11,908 nucleotides of DNA from Eimeria necatrix (GCF_000499385.1 NW_013651778.1:4142-16049); one strand, 5' to 3'; positions 1-7,535 are shown, numbered from the stretch's first letter. Program-made: numbers and translations. Notes: generated by a model from the letters alone, not told the origin.

Positions 1-502
1 GACGACAGCAGCAGCAGCATCAGCAGCAGCAGCGGCTACCTGGCCCCAAGGTCTTCCCCAGTCTTCCCAAAGGGCTATGGGCTTCGCAGCCGAGAGGCAG
101 CAGGGGGCCCCCAGCCTGCGGGGCCCCCGGGGGGCCCCAGGGCCCGGGGGCCCCCCGGGGCCCCGGGGGCCCCCGGGGCCCCCAGGGCCCCCGACACCGC
201 GCAGGCGGCAGGGGCCCCCCAGAGGTCGCTGCAGGAAGAAGCAACTCATGGAGTGACTTTGCCTCCGACAATGGCGAGGGGATATGTAATAGAAGGAGAA
301 ACAATTCGGCAGCCAGCTTGTCTGCAGCAGTTTAGGGTTTCTGTGCACCACCCGCTGCATGCGGGGGCCCCTGGAGGGGCCCCCGCGCCTGGGGGGCCCC
401 CCGGGGGGCCCCCCGGGGGGCCCCCCGGGGCCCCGGGGGGGCCCCCCGAGAGGGGCCTCGAGGAGGCCGGCAGCAGGGGCAGGGGCAGCAGCAGGGGGCC
501 GG

Positions 503-533
<31 letters not shown>

Positions 534-742
534 GGAGTCGCTGCAGCAGCAGCTGGAGGCGCAGGACCAAGAGCTGCGGGAACTGGTGCAGCAGCTTGCT
601 GCTGCTCTCAGCAACCCCACACTGCAGCAGCTGCTGCAGCAAAGTGGTTTGGGCCCCGAAGAGTTAGCTGCTGTTGATTGCTTCTTCGACGAACTCAGCA
701 GCAAATCTGCATACTTCCCAGACTTCGGCTCCAGAACAGGTC

Positions 743-783
<41 letters not shown>

Positions 784-1232
784 CTGCTGCTGTTGTTGCT
801 GTTGCTGCTGCTGTTGTTGCTGTTGCTGCTGCTGTTGCTGTCGCTGCTTCTGTTGCTGCTTTTGCTGCTTTCATTGGTCTTGCTGCTGCTGCTCGTGCTG
901 CTGCTGCTGCTGCTGCTGCTGCTGTGTCGGCGCAGCAGCGCCTCAACCCCAGCTTGTGGTGACGCTGGAGAGCTCTCTGGCATTGCCTTGACTGGATTTT
1001 TTTGAATAATTCATTTAAAGCAACAAATTCAACAAATAAACAATTAATTTAAATGATTTAAATGATTTAAATGATTTAAATGAACTAAATTAATTATTTT
1101 CCATTTTCTTCTTTCTCAGACGGCGACTGCCAACTCCTCATGATCCCCCAGTGGCTCTATTTGTACGCCGTCAAGGCCAGCCTCATCCACCCAGTCTTCG
1201 TCTCTGCTGCTCACAAGAGACTCACGGCCTAG
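1..1232 (+). CDS. Unrecognised protein, 3' end (partial, two exons: <1..739, 1120..1232)
   Basis: The frame is open from the first base, so the start lies outside the window. Exon 1 ends at 739 in phase 1 before a GT (donor GTCTGC, weak). The second exon begins at 1120 after a strong acceptor (ttttcttctttctcag) and the join restores a Gly/Asp-type codon (G+AC, Asp), giving ...FGSRT-DGDCQLLMIPQWL... and a TAG stop at 1230-1232. Visible regions in order: Ser-rich start, a Gly/Pro/Ala-rich stretch (about 110-220), a unique segment containing YVIEGETIRQPACLQQF, a second Gly-Pro run (365-450), ten alanines (503-532), a Gln/Leu-rich helix likely to form a coiled coil (SLQQQLEAQDQELRELVQQL), then a non-repetitive C-terminus ending LIHPVFVSAAHKRLTA. 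The unique C-terminus across the splice junction is the best evidence that the gene is real. I recognise no family. Reading straight through the CTG run would give poly-Leu and is less likely. Confidence 0.6.
740..1119 (+). other. Intron with CTG run and AT-rich 3' half
   Basis: This is the proposed phase-1 intron of the first gene. Its 5' half (about 741-923) is an imperfect CTG/TTG run that all frames read as poly-Leu, poly-Cys or poly-Ala. The 3' half is AT-rich and ends in a good polypyrimidine tract and AG at 1118-1119. An alternative splice at AG 935-936 would give the short tail APQPQLVVTLESS, which I consider less likely because the 1120 exon is a much better unique sequence. Confidence 0.55.
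1047..1082 (+). repeat. 9-bp tandem repeat (atttaaatg), four perfect copies
   Basis: Four consecutive identical 9-bp units lie in the AT-rich half of the intron, about 40 bp before the 3' splice site. Confidence 0.9.
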
Positions 1233-1690
1233 GGGCCCCCTTGGGGGCCCCTAGGGGGCCCCTAGGGGGCCCCCTGGGCCCACTTGGGGGCCCCCAGTGC
1301 CCTGGGGGACGACTGGGGCGCCTAAGGGGTTTCTGGAGGACCCTCTGGGGCCTCTGGGGGCCCCCGGGGGCCCCCTGGGGCCCATCTGGGGCCTCTCGGG
1401 GCCCACCTGGGGCCATTGGGGGCCCCCTGGGGCCTCTGGGGGGCCCCAGATGCCTGATGGGGGCCCCGAGAGGCCCCTCTAGGTCTGGTGGGCGTGCTGG
1501 GCCCTGGAGCCCCCGAAGTGGGGGCCCCCTGGGGCCCCCTGGGGCCCCCTGGGGCCCTCCTGGGCCCTCGAAGTGGGGGCCTTCCGAGGTGTGGGGCCCC
1601 CTGGAGCCCCCTGGGGCCCCCAGGGGGCCCCAGGGGGCCCCCGTGGGGCCCCTTGGGGCCCCACGGGGGCCCCGTGAGGCCCCTTGGGGG
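1229..1690. repeat. GGGGCCCC-type G/C block repeat field
   Basis: About 460 bp made of blocks such as ggggcccc, cctgggg and gggggcccc at irregular 10-20 bp spacing, starting at the stop codon of the upstream gene. Each block is nearly self-complementary and G4 runs occur on both strands. Open frames through it encode Gly/Pro/Ala on either strand; they are by-products of composition. The same blocks occur inside coding sequence at 105-220 and 365-450 (first gene), 4725-4800 (SNARE gene) and 11650-11675 (ASC-1 gene). Confidence 0.85.
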
Positions 1691-1987
1691 CGTTTGCATG
1701 CATGCGGGCTTGTGTGGCTCGAAATAGAGCTTTGGGGCTTTAAATGAAATGCTGAAGAGCCTCTGAAGGAGAGGCGGTGGTTGTGTGTCTGGGGTGTACA
1801 GACACCTGAGGGTCCGGGTGTATGTACACGCGCGGGCCTGCAAAAGTGTATATCTGTTTACATTTTAAAGAATTAAGTTTGCACTTTTATGAATTATATT
1901 TATTTAGCCATATATGGGAGTCCACACGCTGTGAAGGTGAACTGCAGACAACTGGGGGGCAGGCGGCGCGCAGCAGCTGCTGCTGCA

Positions 1988-2023
<36 letters not shown>

Positions 2024-2106
2024 GACGCAGGCGCGGCAGCACGGCCGTAGACTTTGGCTCAAAGCTGCGCTGGACTCAACGCGGCCAGGCGCCGCGCCTA
2101 AGATGT
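1691..2106. other. Intergenic stretch, no gene supported
   Basis: It holds two degenerate copies of the dispersed 14-bp palindrome (1793-1806 and 1817-1830), an AT-rich block (about 1850-1920) and a CTG run (1977-2022). A 103-codon frame starting at 1822 is mostly poly-Cys from the CTG run and has no recognisable domain, so I do not call it. Confidence 0.6.
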
Positions 2107-2745
2107 GACAAGCAGCAGCTAGCCAGCAGCTAGCCAGCAGCTAGCCAACAGCTAGCCGGGGGCTAACGAGAAGCTAGCCAGCAGCTAGCCAGCAGCTAGC
2201 CAGCAGCTAGCGAGAAGCTAGCGAGAAGCTAGCCAGCAGCTAGCGAGAAGCTAGCGAGAAGCTAACGAGAAGCTAGCCAGCAGCTAGCCAGCAGCTAGCC
2301 AGCAGCTAGCCAGCAGCTAGCCACGCAGGAGCCAACAGTAGCTAGTGGCTGGTCCAGGTGGAGGGACACGGGAGCTAGCTGGCTAGTTAGCTAGCTGACG
2401 AGCTCGTAGCTAGCCAGCTAGCACGCAACTAGCTGGCTAGGTAGCTAGCTAGCTCGTGGCAGCTAGCTGGCTAGCTAGCTAGCCAGCTAGCTGGCATTCT
2501 AGCTAGCCAGCAGCGCGCCAGCACAAGCTAGCTGCAAGGCGGCCGAGGAGGTAGCTAGCTAGGCAGAGCAGCAGCAACACGAAGCAGCTAGCTAGCTCAA
2601 GTGCAGCAGCAGCACGAAGCAGCTAGCTAGCTCAAGTGCAGCAGCAGCACGAAGCAGCTAGCTAGCTCAAGCGCAGCAGCAGCACGAAGCAGCTAGCTAG
2701 CTCAAGCGCAGCAGCTAGCCAGGCTGCCCCGGCTAGCTAGCCACT
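2107..2745. repeat. AGCTAGC-based minisatellite field
   Basis: From about 2110 to 2325 an 11-bp unit repeats in tandem, in three main variants: cagcagctagc, gagaagctagc and gagaagctaac. From about 2340 to 2540 the order breaks into dense palindromic GCTAGCTAGC clusters, and from 2565 a higher-order 35-bp repeat takes over. Essentially all of it is built on the 6-bp palindrome GCTAGC. No open frame here resembles a protein. Confidence 0.9.
2581..2713. repeat. 35-bp tandem repeat, about four copies
   Basis: The marker gaagcagctagctagctc begins at 2581, 2616, 2651 and 2686, exactly 35 bp apart. Copies differ by few bases (caagtg in the first two, caagcg in the last two), which suggests recent amplification or homogenisation. 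The fourth copy is truncated. Confidence 0.92.
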
Positions 2746-2870
2746 ACGAAACTGCATATTTTCACTTATATTCTTAATTACATTTTATTTATATATTTAT
2801 ATTTTTATTTATATTTTTATTTATATTTTTATTTATATTTTATTTGTATTCTCATTTATATTTATGCATG
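2746..2870. repeat. AT-rich tract with ttatattttta-type repeats
   Basis: Nearly pure A/T, with repeats of ttatatttttat and its variants between about 2785 and 2850. It separates the minisatellite from the 3' flank of the minus-strand SNARE gene. Confidence 0.8.
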
Positions 2871-3061
2871 CGCTGCTGCAGTTACAGCGCAGCGGGGTGT
2901 CTGCGCAGCTCTGTGGGCTTTTGCTGCAGCGCGAAAAGCGGAGAAAATGAATTTGAAGAATTTAAATAAATCTGCAATTGAAATGAATAAAAAGTGCAAT
3001 TAATTTGAATTTATTTTCAAAAGGAAATAAAAAGACTTTCAAAGGAGTTTGTTGCAAAGAC
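2871..3061 (-). other. 3' flank of the SNARE gene
   Basis: AT-rich sequence downstream of the minus-strand stop at 3062-3064. It is the expected place of the 3' UTR, but I cannot define a cleavage site. No coding frame is supported. Confidence 0.4.
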
Positions 3062-3236
3062 TTAGACAAAAAAGCGGAAAAGTCTGGCCTTGTGCAGCAG
3101 CAGCAGCAAAATGCAAACAGCCAGCAGCAAAATGGTCCCCGTCAGCAGCACCCGGTTTAACCAGTGGTCACGAATCATTTTCACAATGGCCTGCCTGCCC
3201 CGCGCGCCCTCTGCCCCCGTGCCTTCTGCCTGCGAG

Positions 3237-3288
<52 letters not shown>

Positions 3289-4149
3289 TAGCAGCAGCAG
3301 CAGCAGCGGCGGGCGGCTCCGGTGTACGTACACCGCAGCGCTTTCCGCCGCTGATGCGGTGTACGCACACCCCAGCGCTCTGCTCCCTGATCCCGCGGCC
3401 GCTGCGGCGGCTGCGCTGTCAGCTAGGGTTTAGGGTTTAGGGTTTAGGGTTTAGGGTTTACGAGGCGGTTGGTCTTGATGATGGCGTCGCGCTGAGTGCG
3501 AAGCTGCTGCATGATCTGGAGTCCTATGCCTTCAGTCTGCAGCGCGGAAGAATTACTTTCAAGAATTAATCTGGAGCTGACTTCTGCAAGTTCTTCTGGT
3601 TCGAGTTGTTGGTGGGGTGTCTGTACACCTCAGCGCGCATGCATGCATGCATGCATGCATGCATGCATGCATGCGTGGATGCGCAGCTTGCTGCTGCGGT
3701 TTTCGCCTCTAGGGGCATCTTTGTGCAGCATTTCGCAAGTATATTCTTTTAAATGTACTTTTAATGTACTTTTATTTCAATTTTGCTTCCAAAAACATTT
3801 TAAAATTCAAAAAAAGACAAAATTTACGCCAAGTCCAACTGCCCACCTCGCCTGGTGCTGCCCGGCTCCTCCACTCTTCGCTCTGCTGCCGCAGGCGCGC
3901 CAGCGCATCTCCGTACGCAGCCAGCTGGGACGCAGCCACAAAACAGTTAATTAATTAATCAATTAATTAATTAATTAATTAATTAATTAATTAATTACTT
4001 AAATTAAATAATTTAATTTAATTAGTTTATTGGGTGCTAAGAGAGGCAGGAAAACGCGAAAGTCGCACCTCCGCAGCCAACGCCTGGCCTGAGGGAGAGC
4101 CCCTGGCTTCAATGCTGAGCTGCTGCAGCTGCAGCAGCAGCAGAAGCAA

Positions 4150-4201
<52 letters not shown>

Positions 4202-4561
4202 GAACACAATGAAGAAAAAGGAAGGTTAAGAAGCAGCTAGTGAGGACTACGCAGCCAAAAGCCGCAGACGCACCCCAGGGATTAGGGTTTCGAGCCCAAG
4301 GTTAGGACTTAGACATTAGGGTTTAGGGTTTAGGGTTTAGGGTTTAGGGTTTAGGGTTTGGGCCAATATCGAGGGTTTAGGGTGCAGCAAATGGCCCACA
4401 GTGACATCAGCGTCTGAAATAGCCGTGGCGAGGGCGGCGGCCACGTGGGGGCCTGCGGGCAGCAGCAGCAGCGCAGCAGCTGCAGCACACTGGAAGCAGC
4501 AGCAGCAGCGCAGCAGCTCCAGCGCTCTGGAAGCAGCAGCAGCAATTCCAAAAGACATCCT

Positions 4562-4594
<33 letters not shown>

Positions 4595-4936
4595 CTTACT
4601 GCGCGGCGTCAGCTCAGCCCGCTTCAGTGCACTCTCTGCATTTTGCATGCGGAGTTTTAGCTGCTGCTCCAAAGCCCTGTAGTTGGTAGTCTTGTATGCC
4701 GCTGCAGCAGCAGTGGTGGCCTGTGGGGCCCCGTAGGGGCCCCCTTGGGGGCCCCCCTGGGGGCCCCCTTGGGGGCCCCCAGGGGGGCCCCCATAGGAGC
4801 CCCTGAAGGGGCTGTTTGCTGCGTGGGGCTGCAGAAAAGGGCCTGTTTGCGACTGAGACAAATCCCTGCTGCTCCAGCCGCCGAATTCAGAGGCAGTGCC
4901 CAGAGAGAAGCCGTCTTCGATCCCGCTGCCGTACAT
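3062..4936 (-). CDS. VTI1-type Qb-SNARE, tail-anchored (six exons)
   Basis: Vesicle-fusion SNARE expected in Golgi/endosomal membranes. Exons on the minus strand: 4936..4600, 4452..4400, 4128..4069, 3924..3847, 3620..3462, 3229..3062, giving 284 residues; all joins use GT-AG in matching phase. Residues 1-88 are a non-conserved extension with GGPQ repeats. Residues about 90-170 resemble the VTI1 N-terminal helical domain: exons 2-4 join as AISDADVT-LQQLSIEAR, then ALAAELAAYGDALARL, matching the family pattern with ..LEAR.. followed by L..Y...L..L. The SNARE motif (about 190-250) contains ALQTEGIGLQIMQQLRTQR, close to VTI1 TE.IG..ML..L..R. Q219 is at the likely central layer. One hydrophobic span (256-274) lies near the C-terminus, followed by HKARLFRFFV. 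Family knowledge is from memory, and membrin is the main alternative. Exon 5 start (3620) and the upstream end of exon 4 are the least certain. The Met at 4936 is the first in frame and has A at -3. Confidence 0.7.
3321..3371. repeat. Pair of 14-bp palindromes
   Basis: Copies at 3321-3334 (GGTGTACGTACACC, a perfect palindrome) and 3358-3371 (GGTGTACGCACACC). Each is followed within two bases by CAGCGCT, so the repeated element is longer than the palindrome itself. Confidence 0.85.
3424..3461 (-). repeat. Telomere-type repeat block, about five copies
   Basis: TTTAGGG on the + strand, which is CCCTAAA in the sense direction of the SNARE gene. The final copy merges into the proposed donor GTAAAC directly at the exon edge. 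Confidence 0.92.
3616..3629. repeat. 14-bp palindrome variant at a 3' splice site
   Basis: GGTGTCTGTACACC; on the minus strand it reads GGTGTACAGACACC and its CAG supplies the proposed acceptor of SNARE exon 5. It is again followed by CAGCGC on the + strand. Confidence 0.75.
3638..3674. repeat. GCAT tetranucleotide microsatellite
   Basis: About nine perfect tandem copies of gcat, in the proposed intron between SNARE exons 4 and 5. The unit forms overlapping GCATGC palindromes. Confidence 0.92.
3945..4000. repeat. TTAA/AATT tetranucleotide tract
   Basis: Nearly perfect ttaa repeats with one interruption (ttaatcaatt) inside the intron between SNARE exons 3 and 4, continuing into looser AT-rich DNA to about 4030. 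Confidence 0.9.
4129..4201 (-). repeat. CTG run before SNARE exon 3
   Basis: On the sense (minus) strand this is a CTG/TTG run ending in CAG directly at exon 3. On the + strand the same DNA reads as poly-Ser or poly-Gln, which explains the spurious open frames there. Confidence 0.8.
4316..4362 (-). repeat. Telomere-type repeat block, about six copies
   Basis: TTTAGGG on the + strand, CCCTAAA in the sense of the SNARE gene, inside the intron between exons 2 and 3. Degenerate single copies flank it (4281-4288, 4374-4382). Confidence 0.92.
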
Positions 4937-5380
4937 GTTTTGAAGGTGGAAAGAAGCCGCAATAACGAAAGAAAATAATAAAATAAAAATATAAAATAAA
5001 TAAAATAAATGAAGTGCGGAAGGGAAAGAAGAACTGGCTGTGCAGAAGGCGGCGCGGGGGTCCGTTCAAGTCAATGGTCAGCTGGCGCTGCGGCGCAACG
5101 ATCTGCGGAATACGGAGCCTCTGCTGCTGCTGCCGCCGTCTTCTCCGCAAAATTAATTCGCAAATGCATTTAATTACTAAATGCAGATTTAATTTTGCAA
5201 AAAGAACCGCGGGAACAACGCGGAAGCCGAGATCGCGTCGAGCAGATCCAGCGGCGCTCACAAGCTGCACGCGCGCAGCCCGCGGTGCGTCAGGCGCCGC
5301 CTTTTCCGGTAATAAAAGAAAATAAAAGTCAAAAACTACAAAAAAAACAATTAAATAAACAAAAATAACATTTGGGACAG
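4937..5380. other. Unresolved region, gene-like stretches on both strands
   Basis: An AT-rich segment (4937-5010) lies upstream of the SNARE start and could be its promoter and 5' UTR. Beyond it, each strand has convincing-looking short frames in antisense codon register: on +, LAVQKAARGSVQVNGQLALR (about 5035-5095) and QKEPREQRGSRDRVEQIQRR (from about 5198); on -, VQLVSAAGSARRDLGFRVVP and IVAPQRQLTIDLNGPPRR. I could not join either set in phase with good splice sites. The + strand is A-rich at 5310-5375, which on the minus strand would serve as a pyrimidine tract. No call is made. Confidence 0.4.
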
Positions 5381-5390
5381 CAGCAGCAGC

Positions 5391-5606
5391 TCATTTGCTG
5401 CGCGGCCGCGCAGGGCCGCGGAGGCCATTGGTGTCGACTGCGCCCGCGGGGTGTACGTACACCTCGGAGAAGCCGCGGAAGCTGCCGCACGAATTCAAAT
5501 GCGAAAACTTTATTTCATCTTTCTGAAAGTTCAAATTTGCTGCAACAAACTGGACTAAACACTGGGCTGCCAGCTGCAGCAAAGCCACACACACGGCCAG
5601 CAGCAA
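5391..5606 (-). other. Open frame of uncertain status
   Basis: 71 codons including a protein-like segment FSHLNSCGSFRGFSEVYVHP and a C-terminus ending GPARPRSK. The first part (LLQLAAQCLVQFVAANL) may be intron, with an acceptor such as tttgttgcag. I recognise nothing in it and cannot link it to neighbours. Confidence 0.25.
5450..5463. repeat. 14-bp palindrome, perfect copy
   Basis: GGTGTACGTACACC, identical to the copy at 3321-3334. It sits in a minus-strand open frame (5391-5606) where it would encode VYVHP; whether that frame is translated is unknown. Confidence 0.85.
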
Positions 5607-5697
5607 CTCAACAAGATGTGCAGCAACAAGTGCAGCAGCATGTGCAGATCAAATATTGAATTTATAAACGCAAATAAATAATTTGCAATTCCCTATT

Positions 5698-5970
5698 TTA
5701 AGCCTCAGGCTGCAGCCCGCCAAACTGCCTTGAGAGCAGCTGCAGCTCCGTCTTGCTGCACTTCCATTCAAGAAGCTGCTGCAGCAGGTGCAGCAGCAGC
5801 CGCTGCTGCTGCGGGGTTTCACGCTGCTGCTGCAGCGCCTGCAGTAGGTGGAGCAGCAGCAGCTGCTGCTGCGCGCGTTCACGCTGCTGCTGCAGCGTCT
5901 GCAGTAGGCGCAGCAGCAGCAGCTGCTGCTGCTGCTGCAGCGTCTGCAGCAGCAGCAGCGCGGAACTGCG
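5698..5970 (-). CDS. Candidate terminal exon encoding a Leu/Gln tandem repeat
   Basis: A 90-codon frame preceded by a good acceptor (gcccttctag at 5971-5980, minus strand) and ended by TAA at 5698-5700. It encodes about three 20-residue units of the form QQQLLLLHLLQALQQQRETP, likely helical and amphipathic, followed by a non-repetitive tail (LLEWKCSKTELQLLSRQFGG). The non-repetitive tail favours this frame over the + strand poly-Ala and minus strand poly-Cys readings of the same DNA. A possible preceding exon lies near 6190-6240 (PVDTHLVALQ, donor GTGAAG, phase 0), but no start was found. Function unknown. Confidence 0.35.
   Translation of the reverse strand, partial: RSSALLLLQTLQQQQQLLLLRLLQTLQQQRERAQQQLLLLHLLQALQQQRETPQQQRLLLHLLQQLLEWKCSKTELQLLSRQFGGLQPEA
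5775..5945. repeat. About 60-bp tandem repeat, three copies
   Basis: Units contain cgctgctgctgcagcg, ctgcagtagg and agcagcagcagctgctgctg in the same order. Each unit is strongly self-complementary (CAG run facing CTG run), so it can fold into hairpins. It underlies the Leu/Gln repeat frame on the minus strand. Confidence 0.8.
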
Positions 5971-6000
5971 CTAGAAGGGCCCCACGCGCGAGCCTGGGAG

Positions 6001-6148
6001 TTGCAGCTAAAGGGGAGCAGCAAAATGGACTAAGTCGAAATAATGCAATTAATTATTTTTGGAAAACAAAACAAATTAGTTTGCAACTAAAGGAGCAGCA
6101 AAATGCACTAAGTCAAAATAATGCAACTAATTTGTTTGGAAAACAAAA
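6001..6148. repeat. Two direct copies of a roughly 70-bp sequence
   Basis: Copy one begins ttgcagctaaagg at 6001 and copy two ttgcaactaaagg at 6081; both continue through gagcagcaaaatg, ctaagtc, aaataatgcaa and end at tggaaaacaaaa. They differ by scattered substitutions and short indels, so the duplication is not recent. No coding role is evident. Confidence 0.85.
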
Positions 6149-6439
6149 GAGCTCTCAGGGCTTTTTTCCCAGCAAATGGCCACCGGGAAATCCCACAAAG
6201 TCTTTCCCTTCACTTGAAGGGCCACTAAATGCGTGTCCACAGGCTGAAGTGCACATTAAATTCAATTTAATTTTGCAAAACTAAATAAATAATTTGCAAA
6301 ATTTCATTTATTGCCTTTTGTGCAAACTCTTCTGCTTTCCTCCGGCAGAAGACAGCTGGCTGCGGTGTATGGACAGCGTGGAGCGAAGCCCGCAACTTCT
6401 TTGCATTTTTTCCAAAAAAGAAAACAGCAAAAGGCAGGG
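6149..6439. other. Intergenic, downstream of LSM8
   Basis: This holds the probable 3' UTR of LSM8 and short protein-like frames on both strands (for example + RRQLAAVYGQRGAKPATS near 6350, - DTHLVALQVKGKTLWDF near 6200). None has a start, stop and splice context that I can support together. Confidence 0.4.
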
Positions 6440-7091
6440 CTAGGAGTGTTTGATCTGCAGCGCAGCAGCAGCAGCAGCAGCAGCAGGTTGCGTTGTCAGC
6501 AAATTATTTTAAATGAAAATGAAAATGAGAATTAAATGCTTTCTTCCACTCACCGGCTTCAGCGGAGGTGCACGTACACCCGAAGCGTCGATCGACTTCT
6601 CCACGTCTTCGTCAACCTGGCCGACAACGGCTCTGCCAGCAGCAAAATAAAAATAAAAATACAAATAAATAAAATAAAAACAAAAACAAAATAAAAAATA
6701 AAATAAAAAGTCTTTTAAATCATTGCTGCGGCGAAGATCTCTCATTGCTGCGCAGGGTGCTGCTGCTTTCGCGAAACTTGAATTCAAAATTCAGGTTTGT
6801 TGCACTGATTAGGGTTTTGGTTTGGGTTTTGGTTTAAATTTTAAATTTGTTTTTCATTTTGCTTTAAGTTTAATTTTGACTCCTTATTTTCAATTTTAAT
6901 TTTAATTTTAAACTGCTTACATGTTATCCCCCCGCAGCAAATAAAGCCCCAGCGGCACGATCTCCACGGGCGCGTCTTCGTGCACAACTTTTTCTGCGCA
7001 TTTATTCAAAACGATATTTGTGGATTGGTCGAAGGCAATTAAAGTTCCCATGAAGAGGCGCCCGTCGAAGGTCAGCACGCACACGCGGTCT

Positions 7092-7127
<36 letters not shown>

Positions 7128-7438
7128 GCGGCAGCAGCAGCGCGATCCTCGGCTTTTTCGCAGCAGCACGAGTTCAGTTCGTTCTCTGTTGATTAATAAA
7201 CACTTTTTACTTTTAATGGCAGTTTAAAAGTCAAAATTTGGAGGCACACACGCCCCACGCATGCAGCGACTGCAGCTGACAGCAAACGAAGCAGCAGCGC
7301 AGCAGTAGCAGCACAGCAGCAGCAGCAAAGCAGCAGCAAAGCAGACGCTGAGCAGCAACGGAGCAGCAACAGCTAAGGCAACAGTTAGCGAGAAGACAAG
7401 CGACAAATAAGGGCTGGATGTTGCAGAGCGCCCACTGC

Positions 7439-7471
<33 letters not shown>

Positions 7472-7535
7472 AGCTGCTGCTGCTGCTGCTGCAGGAGGAC
7501 TCACGCTCAAGCAGCGACTGAAGGCCCGAAGCCAT
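6440..7535 (-). CDS. LSM8: U6 snRNA-associated Sm-like protein LSM8 (four exons)
   Basis: Subunit of the nuclear LSM2-8 ring that binds the 3' oligo(U) of U6 snRNA. Exons on the minus strand: 7535..7505, 7089..6921, 6632..6554, 6454..6440. Introns use GTGAGT/CAG, GTAAGC/CAG and GTGAGT/CAG, and phases match at every join. The 97-residue product fits the family length (about 96). Sm1 spans about residues 12-43 with the family residues F18-D19-G20-R21, G25 and N35 (FDGRLFMGTLIAFDQSTNIV). Sm2 contains LGLYLLRGDN-IAVVG (57-71), where RGDN is the LSM8 form of the RG(D/E/N)N signature. The tail RAPPLKP-IKHS resembles the plant tail RAHPLKPVVH. LSM1 is less likely because its Sm2 and tail differ. The Met at 7535 gives MASGLQSLLE, matching LSM8 N-termini, and splits a His codon with exon 2. 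The last exon codes for four residues and the stop. Confidence 0.93.
6567..6580. repeat. 14-bp palindrome variant within LSM8 exon 3
   Basis: GGTGCACGTACACC on the + strand. On the coding strand it encodes the Gly-Val-Arg-Ala part of the conserved LSM8 tail. This is the only copy in confidently coding sequence. Confidence 0.8.
7090..7131 (-). repeat. CTG run before LSM8 exon 2
   Basis: On the sense strand a CTG run ends in CAG exactly at the exon 2 acceptor. An opposite-sense CTG run (CAG on the LSM8 strand) lies at the other end of the same intron, 7436-7494, right after the donor. Confidence 0.85.

Larger units (their letters stand above)
3230..3461 (-). other. Last intron of the SNARE gene
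   Basis: The 5' splice site lies within the telomere-type block (sense strand GTAAACCC), and the 3' end is a CTG run followed by ggctcgcag. The intron also holds two copies of the 14-bp palindrome (3321-3334, 3358-3371). Both flanking exons are in phase 0. Confidence 0.65.

Noticed and set aside
246..983. Minus-strand frame with long poly-Ser and poly-Asn runs
   Set aside because: It is the antisense of the CTG run and of the first gene's exon; outside the runs it has no conserved-looking segment.
1151..1747. Frames of 60-200 codons rich in Gly, Pro and Ala on both strands
   Set aside because: They arise from the GGGGCCCC blocks, which are open in nearly every frame and contain no unique domain.
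2581..2713. CRISPR-like array (35-bp periodic repeats)
   Set aside because: Units are directly tandem with no unique spacers, and the genome is eukaryotic.
3670..3735. Minus-strand stretch EMLHKDAPRGENRSSKLRIH as an extra SNARE exon
   Set aside because: It has no GT donor before a TGA and its entry phase does not fit; exons 4 and 5 already join directly in phase 0.
3424..4362. A real chromosome end
   Set aside because: The telomere-type blocks are short, internal, and flanked by genes on both sides.
5013..5140. Resemblance of GSVQVNGQLALRRNDL to ribosomal protein uS9
   Set aside because: Only the VNG core fits; spacing to the next conserved block is wrong and no flanking exon supports it.
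5730..6284. 184-codon + strand poly-Ala frame
   Set aside because: It is mostly Ala from the hairpin repeat, and its tail crosses the duplicated AT-rich DNA without a recognisable feature.
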